DNA from: Sacculina carcini
Taxonomy: Eukaryota; Arthropoda; Thecostraca; Sacculinidae
Direction of reading: 5' to 3'
NCBI GenBank assembly: GCA_916048095.2
Contig: OU696587.1
Coordinates: 7,786,493 to 7,850,492, forward strand
DNA: 64,000 bases
This document shows positions 35,520-49,100 of the stretch, in pieces. The translations under genes and the position numbers were made by a program. Each line of letters begins with the position of its first letter. Position 1 is the first letter of the stretch. A model generated the notes under the pieces. It was not told the DNA's origin and ran no database searches. It saw nothing but the letters and a program-made list of their open reading frames with translations.

Positions 35520-38500
35520 TAAGTATGCCCTAAGTGTTGCCTAAGTGTGCCCTAAGTGTTACCTAAGTGTGCCCTAAGTGTGCCCTAAGTGTTACCTAAG
35601 TGTACCCTAAGTGTTACCTAAGTGTGCCCTAAGTGTTACCTAAGTGTATCCTAAGTGTTACCTAAGTGTTACCTAAGTGTTACCCAAGTGTTACCCAAGT
35701 GTTACCTAAGTGTGCCCTAAGTTTGCCCTAAGTGTTACCTAAGTGTGCCCTAACTGTTACCTAAGTGTGCCCTAAGTGTTACCTAAGTGTTACCTAAGTG
35801 TTACCTAAGTGTTACCTAAGTGTTACCTAAGTGTTACCTAAGTGTGCCCTAACTGTTACCTAAGTGTGCCCTAAGTGTGCCCTAAGTGTTACCTAAGTGT
35901 GCCCTAACTGTTACCTAAGTGTGCCCTAAGTGTTACCTAAGTGTTACCTAAGTGTGCCCTAAGTGTTACCTAAGTGTGCCCTAACTGTTACCTAAGTGTG
36001 CCCTAACTGTTACCTAAGTGTGCCCTAAGTGTTTCCTAAGTGTTACCTAAGTGTTACCTAAGTGTGCCCTAAGTGTGCCCTAAGTGTTACCTAAGTGTGC
36101 CCTAAGTGTTACCTAAGTGTTACCTAAGTGTTACCTAAGTGTTACCTAAGTGTTACCTAAGTGTGCCCTAAGTGTGCCCTAACTGTTACCTAAGTGTGCC
36201 CTAAGTGTTACCTAAGTGTTACCTATGTGTGCCCTAACTGTTACCTAAGTGTGCCCTAATTGTTACCTAAGTGTGCCCTAACTGTTACCTAAGTGTTACC
36301 TAAGTGTTACCTAAGTGTGCCCTAAGTGTTACCTAAGTGTGCCCTAACTGTTACCTAAGTGTGCCCTAAGTGTTACTTAAGTGTTACCTAAGTGTGCCCT
36401 AACTGTTACCTAAGTGTGCCCTAAGTGTAGCCTAAGTGTTACCTAAGTGTTACCTAAGTGTTACCTAAGTGTTACCTAAGTGTACCCTAAGTGTACCCTA
36501 AGTGTTACCTAAGTGTTACCTAAGTGTTACCTAAGTGTTACCTAAGTGTGCCCTAAGTGTGCCCTAAGTGTGCCCTAAGTGTTACCTAAGTGTGCCCTAA
36601 GTGTTACCTATGTGTGCCCTAAGTGTTACCTAAGTGTGCCCTAAGTGTTACCTAAGTGTGCCCTAAGTGTTACCTAAGTGTGCCCTAAGTGATACCTAAC
36701 TGTGCCCCAACTTTTACCTAAGTGTTACCTAAGTGTTACCTAAGTGTGCCCTAAGTGTTACCTAACTGTTACCTAAGTGTTACCTAAGTGTTACCTAAGT
36801 GTGCCCTAAGTGTGCCCTAAGTGTTACCTAAGTGTTACCTAAGTGTGCCCTAAGTGTGCCCTAAGTGTTACCTAAGTATGCCCTAAGTGTTGCCTAAGTG
36901 TGCCCTAAGTGTTACCTAAGTGTGCCCTAAGTGTGCCCTAAGTGTTACCTAAGTGTACCCTAAGTGTTACCTAAGTGTGCCCTAAGTGTTACCTAAGTGT
37001 ATCCTAAGTGTTACCTAAGTGTTACCTAAGTGTTACCCAAGTGTTACCTAAGTGTTACCTAAGTGTTACCTAAGTGTTACCCAAGTGTTACCTAAGTGTT
37101 ACCTAAGTGTGCCCTAAGTGTTACCTAAGTGTGCCCTAAGTGTTACCTAAGTGTTACCTAAGTGTTACCTAAGTGTTACCTAAGTGTGCCCTAACTGTTA
37201 CCTAAGTGTGCCCTAAGTGTTACCTAAGTGTGCCCTAAGTGTTACCTAAGTGTGCCCTAAGTGTTACCTAAGTGTGCCCTAAGTGTGCCCTAAGTGTTAC
37301 CTAAGTGTGCCCTAAGTGTTACCTAAGTGTGCCCTAAGTGTTACCTAAGTGTGCCCTAAGTGTGCCCTAAGTGTTACCTAAGTGTGCCCTAAGTGTTACC
37401 TAAGTGTGCCCTAAGTGTTACCTAAGTGTGCCCTAAGTGTTACCTAAGTGTGCCCTAAGTGTTACCTAAGTGTGCCCTAAGTGTTACCTAACTGTTACCT
37501 AAGTGTTACCTAAGTGTTACCTAAGTGTGCCCTAAGTGTGCCTTAAGTGTTACCTAAGTGTTACCTAAGTGTGCCCTAAGTGTGCCCTAAGTGTTACCTA
37601 AGTATGCCCTAAGTGTTGCCTAAGTGTGCCCTAAGTGTTACCTAAGTGTGCCCTAAGTGTGCCCTAAGTGTTACCTAAGTGTGCCCTAAGTGTTACCTAA
37701 GTGTGCCCTAAGTGTTACCTAAGTGTATCCTAAGTGTTACCTAAGTGTTACCTAAGTGTTACCTAAGTGTTACCCAAGTGTTACCTAAGTGTTACCTAAG
37801 TGTTACCCAAGTGTTACCTAAGTGTTACCTAAGTGTGCCCTAAGTGTTACCTAAGTGTGCCCTAAGTGTTACCTAACTGTTACCTAAGTGTTACCTAACT
37901 GTTACCTAAGTGTTACCTAAGTGTTACCTAAGTGTGCCCTAAGTGTGCCCTAAGTGTTACCTAAGTGTTACCTAAGTGTGCCCTAAGTGTGCCCTAAGTG
38001 TTACCTAAGTATGCCCTAAGTGTTGCCTAAGTGTGCCCTAAGTGTTACCTAAGTGTGCCCTAAGTGTGCCCTAAGTGTTACCTAAGTGTGCCCTAAGTGT
38101 TACCTAAGTGTGCCCTAAGTGTTACCTAAGTGTATCCTAAGTGTTACCTAAGTGTTACCTAAGTGTTACCCAAGTGTTACCTAAGTGTTACCTAAGTGTT
38201 ACCTAAGTGTTACCTAAGTGTTACCTAAGTGTTACCTAAGTGTGCCCTAACTGTTACCTAAGTGTGCCCTAAGTGTTACCTAAGTGTTACCTAAGTGTTA
38301 CCTAAGTGTTACCTAAGTGTTACCTAAGTGTTACCTAAGTGTGCCCTAACTGTTACCTAAGTGTGCCCTAAGTGTGCCCTAAGTGTTACCTAAGTGTGCC
38401 CTAACTGTTACCTAAGTGTGCCCTAAGTGTTACCTAAGTGTGCCCTAAGTGTTACCTAAGTGTGCCCTAAGTGTTACCTAAGTGTTACCCAAGTGTGCCC

Positions 38501-41500
38501 TAACTGTTACCTAAGTGTGCCCTAACTGTTACCTAAGTGTGCCCTAAGTGTTACCTAAGTGTGCCCTAAGTGTTACCTAAGTGTTACCTAAGTGTGCCCT
38601 AAGTGTTACCTAAGTGTGCCCTAAGTGTTACCCAAGTGTGCCCTAAGTGTTACCTAACTGTGCCCCAACTGTTACCTAAGTGTTACTTAAGTGTTACCTA
38701 AGTGTGCCCTAACTGTTACCTAAGTGTTACCTAAGTGTTACCTAAGTGTGCCCTAAGTGTTACCTAAGTGTGCCCTAACTGTTACCTAAGTGTGCCCTAA
38801 GTGTTACTTAAGTGTTACCTAAGTGTGCCCTAACTGTTACCTAAGTGTGCCCTAAGTGTAGCCTAAGTGTTACCTAAGTGTTACCTAAGTGTTACCTAAG
38901 TGTACCCTAAGTGTACCCTAAGTGATACCTAAGTGTTACCTAAGTGTTACCTAAGTGTTACCTAAGTGTGCCCTAAGTGTGCCCTAAGTGTGCCCTAAGT
39001 GTGCCCTAAGTGTTACCTAAGTGTGCCCTAAGTGTTACCTATGTGTGCCCTAAGTGTTACCTAAGTGTATCCTAAGTGTTACCTAAGTGTTACCTAAGTG
39101 TTACCCAAGTGTTACCTTAGTGTTACCTAAGTGTTACCCAAGTGTTACCTAAGTGTTACCTAAGTGTGCCCTAAGTGTTACCTAAGTGTGCCCTAAGTGT
39201 GCCCTAAGTGTTACCTAAGTGTGCCCTAAGTGTTACCTAAGTGTGCCCTAAGTGTTACCTAAGTGTATCCTAAGTGTTACCTAAGTGTTACCTAAGTGTG
39301 CCCTAAGTGTTACCTAAGTGTTACCTAAGTGTTACCTAAGTGTTACCTAAGTGTTACCTAAGTGTTACCTAAGTGTGCCCTAACTGTTACCTAAGTGTGC
39401 CCTAAGTGTTACCTAAGTGTATCCTAAGTGTTACCTAAGTGTTACCTAAGTGTTACCCAAGTGTTACCCAAGTGTTACCTAAGTGTTACCCAAGTGTTAC
39501 CTAAGTGTTACCTAAGTGTGCCCTAAGTGTTACCCAAGTGTTACCTAAGTGTTACCTAAGTGTTACTTAAGTGTTACCTAAGTGTGCCCTAACTGTTACC
39601 TAAGTGTGCCCTAAGTGTGCCCTAAGTGTTACCTAAGTGTGCCCTAAGTGTTACCTATGTGTGCCCTAAGTGTTACCTAAGTGTGCCCTAAGTGTTACCT
39701 AAGTGTGCCCTAAGTGTTACCTAAGTGTGCCCTAAGTGTTACCTAACTGTGCCCCAACTTTTACCTAAGTGTTACCTAAGTGTGCCCTAAGTGTTACCTA
39801 AGTGTGCCCTAAGTGTTACCTAAGTGTGCCCTAAGTGTTACCTAACTGTGCCCCAACTTTTACCTAAGTGTTACCTAAGTGTTACCTAAGTGTTACCTAA
39901 GTGTTACCTAAGTGTACCCTAAGTGTACCCTAAGTGATACCTAAGTGTTACCTAAGTGTTACCTAAGTGTTACCTAAGTGTGCCCTAAGTGTGCCCTAAG
40001 TGTGCCCTAAGTGTGCCCTAAGTGTTACCTAAGTGTGCCCTAAGTGTTACCTATGTGTGCCCTAAGTGTTACCTAAGTGTTACCTAAGTGTTACCTAAGT
40101 GTTACCTAAGTGTTACCTAAGTGTGCCCTAACTGTTACCTAAGTGTGCCCTAAGTGTGCCCTAAGTGTTACCTAAGTGTGCCCTAACTGTTACCTAAGTG
40201 TGCCCTAAGTGTTACCTAAGTGTGCCCTAAGTGTTACCTAAGTGTATCCTAAGTGTTACCTAAGTGTTACCTAAGTGTGCCCTAAGTGTTACCTAAGTGT
40301 TACCTAAGTGTTACCTAAGTGTTACCTAAGTGTTACCTAAGTGTTACCTAAGTGTGCCCTAACTGTTACCTAAGTGTGCCCTAAGTGTTACCTAAGTGTA
40401 TCCTAAGTGTTACCTAAGTGTTACCTAAGTGTTACCCAAGTGTTACCCAAGTGTTACCTAAGTGTTACCCAAGTGTTACCTAAGTGTTACCTAAGTGTGC
40501 CCTAAGTGTTACCCAAGTGTTACCTAAGTGTTACCTAAGTGTTACTTAAGTGTGCCCTAAGTGTGCCCTAAGTGTTACCTAAGTGTGCCCTAAGTGTTAC
40601 CTATGTGTGCCCTAAGTGTTACCTAAGTGTGCCCTAAGTGTTACCTAAGTGTGCCCTAAGTGTTACCTAACTGTGCCCCAACTTTTACCTAAGTGTATCC
40701 TAAGTGTTACCTAAGTGTTACCTAAGTGTTACCCAAGTGTTACCTTAGTGTTACCTAAGTGTTACCCAAGTGTTACCTAAGTGTTACCTAAGTGTGCCCT
40801 AAGTGTTACCTAAGTGTGCCCTAAGTGTGCCCTAAGTGTTACCTAAGTGTGCCCTAAGTGTTACCTAAGTATGCCCTAAGTGTTGCCTAAGTGTGCCCTA
40901 AGTGTTACCTAAGTGTGCCCTAAGTGTGCCCTAAGTGTTACCTAAGTGTGCCCTAAGTGTTACCTAAGTGTGCCCTAAGTGTTACCTAAGTGTATCCTAA
41001 GTGTTACCTAAGTGTTACCTAAGTGTTACCCAAGTGTTACCTAAGTGTTACCTAAGTGTTACCTAAGTGTTACCTAAGTGTGCCCTAAGTGTTACCTAAG
41101 TGTGCCCTAAGTGTTACCCAAGTGTGCCCTAAGTGTTACCTAACTGTGCCCCAACTGTTACCTAAGTGTTACTTAAGTGTTACCTAAGTGTGCCCTAACT
41201 GTTACCTAAGTGTTACCTAAGTGTTACCTAAGTGTGCCCTAAGTGTTACCTAAGTGTGCCCTAACTGTTACCTAAGTGTGCCCTAAGTGTTACTTAAGTG
41301 TTACCTAAGTGTGCCCTAACTGTTACCTAAGTGTGCCCTAAGTGTAGCCTAAGTGTTACCTAAGTGTTACCTAAGTGTTACCTAAGTGTACCCTAAGTGT
41401 ACCCTAAGTGATACCTAAGTGTTACCTAAGTGTTACCTAAGTGTTACCTAAGTGTGCCCTAAGTGTGCCCTAAGTGTGCCCTAAGTGTGCCCTAAGTGTT

Positions 41501-43153
41501 ACCTAAGTGTGCCCTAAGTGTTACCTATGTGTGCCCTAAGTGTTACCTAAGTGTATCCTAAGTGTTACCTAAGTGTTACCTAAGTGTTACCCAAGTGTTA
41601 CCTTAGTGTTACCTAAGTGTTACCCAAGTGTTACCTAAGTGTTACCTAAGTGTGCCCTAAGTGTTACCTAAGTGTGCCCTAAGTGTGCCCTAAGTGTTAC
41701 CTAAGTGTGCCCTAAGTGTTACCTAAGTGTGCCCTAAGTGTTACCTAAGTGTATCCTAAGTGTTACCTAAGTGTTACCTAAGTGTGCCCTAAGTGTTACC
41801 TAAGTGTTACCTAAGTGTTACCTAAGTGTTACCTAAGTGTTACCTAAGTGTTACCTAAGTGTGCCCTAACTGTTACCTAAGTGTGCCCTAAGTGTTACCT
41901 AAGTGTATCCTAAGTGTTACCTAAGTGTTACCTAAGTGTTACCCAAGTGTTACCCAAGTGTTACCTAAGTGTTACCCAAGTGTTACCTAAGTGTTACCTA
42001 AGTGTGCCCTAAGTGTTACCCAAGTGTTACCTAAGTGTTACCTAAGTGTTACTTAAGTGTTACCTAAGTGTGCCCTAACTGTTACCTAAGTGTGCCCTAA
42101 GTGTGCCCTAAGTGTTACCTAAGTGTGCCCTAAGTGTTACCTATGTGTGCCCTAAGTGTTACCTAAGTGTGCCCTAAGTGTTACCTAAGTGTGCCCTAAG
42201 TGTTACCTAAGTGTGCCCTAAGTGTTACCTAACTGTGCCCCAACTTTTACCTAAGTGTTACCTAAGTGTGCCCTAAGTGTTACCTAAGTGTGCCCTAAGT
42301 GTTACCTAAGTATGCCCTAAGTGTTGCCTAAGTGTGCCCTAAGTGTTACCTAAGTGTGCCCTAAGTGTGCCCTAAGTGTTACCTAAGTGTGCCCTAAGTG
42401 TTACCTAAGTGTGCCCTAAGTGTTACCTAAGTGTATCCTAAGTGTTACCTAAGTGTTACCTAAGTGTTACCCAAGTGTTACCTAAGTGTTACCTAAGTGT
42501 TACCTAAGTGTTACCTAAGTGTTACCTAAGTGTGCCCTAAGTGTGCCCTAAGTGTTACCTAAGTGTGCCCTAAGTGTTACCTAAGTGTGCCCTAAGTGTT
42601 ACCTAAGTGTATCCTAAGTGTTACCTAAGTGTTACCTAAGTGTTACCCAAGTGTTACCTAAGTGTTACCTAAGTGTTACCTAAGTGTTACCTAAGTGTTA
42701 CCTAAGTGTTACCTAAGTGTGCCCTAACTGTTACCTAAGTGTGCCCTAAGTGTTACCTAAGTGTATCCTAAGTGTTACCTAAGTGTTACCTAAGTGTTAC
42801 CCAAGTGTTACCCAAGTGTTACCTAAGTGTGCCCTAAGTGTGCCCTAAGTGTGCCCTAAGTGTTACCTAAGTGTGCCCTAAGTGTTACCTATGTGTGCCC
42901 TAAGTGTTACCTAAGTGTGCCCTAAGTGTTACCTAAGTGTGCCCTAAGTGTTACCTAAGTGTGCCCTAAGTGATACCTAACTGTGCCCCAACTTTTACCT
43001 AAGTGTTACCTAAGTGTTACCTAAGTGTGCCCTAAGTGTTACCTAACTGTTACCTAAGTGTTACCTAAGTGTTACCTAAGTGTGCCCTAAGTGTGCCCTA
43101 AGTGTTACCTAAGTGTTACCTAAGTGTGCCCTAAGTGTGCCCTAAGTGTTACC
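35520..43153. repeat. Super-repeat 5 (7,634 bp, 694 monomers)
   Basis: The landmarks fall at 35520, 36873, 37599, 38006, 40866 and 42307, and the next 123-mer starts at 43154. Its first part matches super-repeat 4 at exactly 12,210 bp (TAAGTGTTTCC, TAATTG and landmark positions). At about 37,750 one extra A monomer shifts the offset to 12,221 bp, so the 36-mer interval is 37 here. From about 38.0 kb it follows the 31.7-34.6 kb block instead. A 99-bp doublet lies at 39744/39843. Confidence 0.85.
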
Positions 43154-46100
43154 TAAGTATGCCCTAAGTGTTGCCTAAGTGTGCCCTAAGTGTTACCTAA
43201 GTGTGCCCTAAGTGTGCCCTAAGTGTTACCTAAGTGTACCCTAAGTGTTACCTAAGTGTGCCCTAAGTGTTACCTAAGTGTATCCTAAGTGTTACCTAAG
43301 TGTTACCTAAGTGTTACCCAAGTGTTACCCAAGTGTTACCTAAGTGTGCCCTAAGTTTGCCCTAAGTGTTACCTAAGTGTGCCCTAACTGTTACCTAAGT
43401 GTGCCCTAAGTGTTACCTAAGTGTTTCCTAAGTGTTACCTAAGTGTTACCTAAGTGTTACCTAAGTGTTACCTAAGTGTGCCCTAACTGTTACCTAAGTG
43501 TGCCCTAAGTGTGCCCTAAGTGTTACCTAAGTGTGCCCTAACTGTTACCTAAGTGTGCCCTAAGTGTTACCTAAGTGTTACCTAAGTGTGCCCTAAGTGT
43601 TACCTAAGTGTGCCCTAACTGTTACCTAAGTGTGCCCTAACTGTTACCTAAGTGTGCCCTAAGTGTTTCCTAAGTGTTACCTAAGTGTTACCTAAGTGTG
43701 CCCTAAGTGTGCCCTAAGTGTTACCTAAGTGTGCCCTAAGTGTTACCTAAGTGTTACCTAAGTGTTACCTAAGTGTTACCTAAGTGTTACCTAAGTGTGC
43801 CCTAAGTGTGCCCTAACTGTTACCTAAGTGTGCCCTAAGTGTTACCTAAGTGTTACCTATGTGTGCCCTAACTGTTACCTAAGTGTGCCCTAATTGTTAC
43901 CTAAGTGTGCCCTAACTGTTACCTAAGTGTTACCTAAGTGTTACCTAAGTGTGCCCTAAGTGTTACCTAAGTGTGCCCTAACTGTTACCTAAGTGTGCCC
44001 TAAGTGTTACTTAAGTGTTACCTAAGTGTGCCCTAACTGTTACCTAAGTGTGCCCTAAGTGTAGCCTAAGTGTTACCTAAGTGTTACCTAAGTGTTACCT
44101 AAGTGTTACCTAAGTGTACCCTAAGTGTACCCTAAGTGATACCTAAGTGTTACCTAAGTGTTACCTAAGTGTTACCTAAGTGTGCCCTAAGTGTGCCCTA
44201 AGTGTGCCCTAAGTGTTACCTAAGTGTGCCCTAAGTGTTACCTATGTGTGCCCTAAGTGTTACCTAAGTGTGCCCTAAGTGTTACCTAAGTGTGCCCTAA
44301 GTGTTACCTAAGTGTGCCCTAAGTGATACCTAACTGTGCCCCAACTTTTACCTAAGTGTTACCTAAGTGTTACCTAAGTGTGCCCTAAGTGTTACCTAAC
44401 TGTTACCTAAGTGTTACCTAAGTGTTACCTAAGTGTGCCCTAAGTGTGCCCTAAGTGTTACCTAAGTGTTACCTAAGTGTGCCCTAAGTGTGCCCTAAGT
44501 GTTACCTAAGTATGCCCTAAGTGTTGCCTAAGTGTGCCCTAAGTGTTACCTAAGTGTGCCCTAAGTGTGCCCTAAGTGTTACCTAAGTGTACCCTAAGTG
44601 TTACCTAAGTGTGCCCTAAGTGTTACCTAAGTGTATCCTAAGTGTTACCTAAGTGTTACCTAAGTGTTACCCAAGTGTTACCTAAGTGTTACCTAAGTGT
44701 TACCTAAGTGTTACCCAAGTGTTACCTAAGTGTTACCTAAGTGTGCCCTAAGTGTTACCTAAGTGTGCCCTAAGTGTTACCTAAGTGTTACCTAAGTGTT
44801 ACCTAAGTGTTACCTAAGTGTGCCCTAACTGTTACCTAAGTGTGCCCTAAGTGTTACCTAAGTGTGCCCTAAGTGTTACCTAAGTGTGCCCTAAGTGTTA
44901 CCTAAGTGTGCCCTAAGTGTGCCCTAAGTGTTACCTAAGTGTGCCCTAAGTGTTACCTAAGTGTGCCCTAAGTGTTACCTAAGTGTGCCCTAAGTGTGCC
45001 CTAAGTGTTACCTAAGTGTGCCCTAAGTGTTACCTAAGTGTGCCCTAAGTGTTACCTAAGTGTGCCCTAAGTGTTACCTAAGTGTGCCCTAAGTGTTACC
45101 TAAGTGTGCCCTAAGTGTTACCTAACTGTTACCTAAGTGTTACCTAAGTGTTACCTAAGTGTGCCCTAAGTGTGCCTTAAGTGTTACCTAAGTGTTACCT
45201 AAGTGTGCCCTAAGTGTGCCCTAAGTGTTACCTAAGTATGCCCTAAGTGTTGCCTAAGTGTGCCCTAAGTGTTACCTAAGTGTGCCCTAAGTGTGCCCTA
45301 AGTGTTACCTAAGTGTGCCCTAAGTGTTACCTAAGTGTGCCCTAAGTGTTACCTAAGTGTATCCTAAGTGTTACCTAAGTGTTACCTAAGTGTTACCCAA
45401 GTGTTACCTAAGTGTTACCTAAGTGTTACCCAAGTGTTACCTAAGTGTTACCTAAGTGTGCCCTAAGTGTTACCTAAGTGTGCCCTAAGTGTTACCTAAC
45501 TGTTACCTAAGTGTTACCTAACTGTTACCTAAGTGTTACCTAAGTGTTACCTAAGTGTGCCCTAAGTGTGCCCTAAGTGTTACCTAAGTGTTACCTAAGT
45601 GTGCCCTAAGTGTGCCCTAAGTGTTACCTAAGTATGCCCTAAGTGTTGCCTAAGTGTGCCCTAAGTGTTACCTAAGTGTGCCCTAAGTGTGCCCTAAGTG
45701 TTACCTAAGTGTGCCCTAAGTGTTACCTAAGTGTGCCCTAAGTGTTACCTAAGTGTATCCTAAGTGTTACCTAAGTGTTACCTAAGTGTTACCCAAGTGT
45801 TACCTAAGTGTTACCTAAGTGTTACCTAAGTGTTACCTAAGTGTTACCTAAGTGTTACCTAAGTGTGCCCTAACTGTTACCTAAGTGTGCCCTAAGTGTT
45901 ACCTAAGTGTTACCTAAGTGTTACCTAAGTGTTACCTAAGTGTTACCTAAGTGTTACCTAAGTGTGCCCTAACTGTTACCTAAGTGTGCCCTAAGTGTGC
46001 CCTAAGTGTTACCTAAGTGTGCCCTAACTGTTACCTAAGTGTGCCCTAAGTGTTACCTAAGTGTGCCCTAAGTGTTACCTAAGTGTGCCCTAAGTGTTAC

Positions 46101-49100
46101 CTAAGTGTTACCCAAGTGTGCCCTAACTGTTACCTAAGTGTGCCCTAACTGTTACCTAAGTGTGCCCTAAGTGTTACCTAAGTGTGCCCTAAGTGTTACC
46201 TAAGTGTTACCTAAGTGTGCCCTAAGTGTTACCTAAGTGTGCCCTAAGTGTTACCCAAGTGTGCCCTAAGTGTTACCTAACTGTGCCCCAACTGTTACCT
46301 AAGTGTTACTTAAGTGTTACCTAAGTGTGCCCTAACTGTTACCTAAGTGTTACCTAAGTGTTACCTAAGTGTGCCCTAAGTGTTACCTAAGTGTGCCCTA
46401 ACTGTTACCTAAGTGTGCCCTAAGTGTTACTTAAGTGTTACCTAAGTGTGCCCTAACTGTTACCTAAGTGTGCCCTAAGTGTAGCCTAAGTGTTACCTAA
46501 GTGTTACCTAAGTGTTACCTAAGTGTACCCTAAGTGTACCCTAAGTGATACCTAAGTGTTACCTAAGTGTTACCTAAGTGTTACCTAAGTGTGCCCTAAG
46601 TGTGCCCTAAGTGTGCCCTAAGTGTGCCCTAAGTGTTACCTAAGTGTGCCCTAAGTGTTACCTATGTGTGCCCTAAGTGTTACCTAAGTGTATCCTAAGT
46701 GTTACCTAAGTGTTACCTAAGTGTTACCCAAGTGTTACCTTAGTGTTACCTAAGTGTTACCCAAGTGTTACCTAAGTGTTACCTAAGTGTGCCCTAAGTG
46801 TTACCTAAGTGTGCCCTAAGTGTGCCCTAAGTGTTACCTAAGTGTGCCCTAAGTGTTACCTAAGTGTGCCCTAAGTGTTACCTAAGTGTATCCTAAGTGT
46901 TACCTAAGTGTTACCTAAGTGTGCCCTAAGTGTTACCTAAGTGTTACCTAAGTGTTACCTAAGTGTTACCTAAGTGTTACCTAAGTGTTACCTAAGTGTG
47001 CCCTAACTGTTACCTAAGTGTGCCCTAAGTGTTACCTAAGTGTATCCTAAGTGTTACCTAAGTGTTACCTAAGTGTTACCCAAGTGTTACCCAAGTGTTA
47101 CCTAAGTGTTACCCAAGTGTTACCTAAGTGTTACCTAAGTGTGCCCTAAGTGTTACCCAAGTGTTACCTAAGTGTTACCTAAGTGTTACTTAAGTGTTAC
47201 CTAAGTGTGCCCTAACTGTTACCTAAGTGTGCCCTAAGTGTGCCCTAAGTGTTACCTAAGTGTGCCCTAAGTGTTACCTATGTGTGCCCTAAGTGTTACC
47301 TAAGTGTGCCCTAAGTGTTACCTAAGTGTGCCCTAAGTGTTACCTAAGTGTGCCCTAAGTGTTACCTAACTGTGCCCCAACTTTTACCTAAGTGTTACCT
47401 AAGTGTGCCCTAAGTGTTACCTAAGTGTGCCCTAAGTGTTACCTAAGTGTGCCCTAAGTGTTACCTAACTGTGCCCCAACTTTTACCTAAGTGTTACCTA
47501 AGTGTTACCTAAGTGTTACCTAAGTGTTACCTAAGTGTACCCTAAGTGTACCCTAAGTGATACCTAAGTGTTACCTAAGTGTTACCTAAGTGTTACCTAA
47601 GTGTGCCCTAAGTGTGCCCTAAGTGTGCCCTAAGTGTGCCCTAAGTGTTACCTAAGTGTGCCCTAAGTGTTACCTATGTGTGCCCTAAGTGTTACCTAAG
47701 TGTTACCTAAGTGTTACCTAAGTGTTACCTAAGTGTTACCTAAGTGTGCCCTAACTGTTACCTAAGTGTGCCCTAAGTGTTACCTAAGTGTGCCCTAAGT
47801 GTTACCTAAGTGTGCCCTAAGTGTTACCTAAGTGTGCCCTAAGTGTGCCCTAAGTGTTACCTAAGTGTGCCCTAAGTGTTACCTAAGTGTGCCCTAAGTG
47901 TTACCTAAGTGTGCCCTAAGTGTGCCCTAAGTGTTACCTAAGTGTGCCCTAAGTGTTACCTAAGTGTGCCCTAAGTGTTACCTAAGTGTGCCCTAAGTGT
48001 TACCTAAGTGTGCCCTAAGTGTTACCTAAGTGTGCCCTAAGTGTTACCTAACTGTTACCTAAGTGTTACCTAAGTGTTACCTAAGTGTGCCCTAAGTGTG
48101 CCTTAAGTGTTACCTAAGTGTTACCTAAGTGTGCCCTAAGTGTGCCCTAAGTGTTACCTAAGTATGCCCTAAGTGTTGCCTAAGTGTGCCCTAAGTGTTA
48201 CCTAAGTGTGCCCTAAGTGTGCCCTAAGTGTTACCTAAGTGTGCCCTAAGTGTTACCTAAGTGTGCCCTAAGTGTTACCTAAGTGTATCCTAAGTGTTAC
48301 CTAAGTGTTACCTAAGTGTTACCCAAGTGTTACCTAAGTGTTACCTAAGTGTTACCCAAGTGTTACCTAAGTGTTACCTAAGTGTGCCCTAAGTGTTACC
48401 TAAGTGTGCCCTAAGTGTTACCTAACTGTTACCTAAGTGTTACCTAACTGTTACCTAAGTGTTACCTAAGTGTTACCTAAGTGTGCCCTAAGTGTGCCCT
48501 AAGTGTTACCTAAGTGTTACCTAAGTGTGCCCTAAGTGTGCCCTAAGTGTTACCTAAGTATGCCCTAAGTGTTGCCTAAGTGTGCCCTAAGTGTTACCTA
48601 AGTGTGCCCTAAGTGTGCCCTAAGTGTTACCTAAGTGTGCCCTAAGTGTTACCTAAGTGTGCCCTAAGTGTTACCTAAGTGTATCCTAAGTGTTACCTAA
48701 GTGTTACCTAAGTGTTACCCAAGTGTTACCTAAGTGTTACCTAAGTGTTACCTAAGTGTTACCTAAGTGTTACCTAAGTGTTACCTAAGTGTGCCCTAAC
48801 TGTTACCTAAGTGTGCCCTAAGTGTTACCTAAGTGTTACCTAAGTGTTACCTAAGTGTTACCTAAGTGTTACCTAAGTGTTACCTAAGTGTGCCCTAACT
48901 GTTACCTAAGTGTGCCCTAAGTGTGCCCTAAGTGTTACCTAAGTGTGCCCTAACTGTTACCTAAGTGTGCCCTAAGTGTTACCTAAGTGTGCCCTAAGTG
49001 TTACCTAAGTGTGCCCTAAGTGTTACCTAAGTGTTACCCAAGTGTGCCCTAACTGTTACCTAAGTGTGCCCTAACTGTTACCTAAGTGTGCCCTAAGTGT

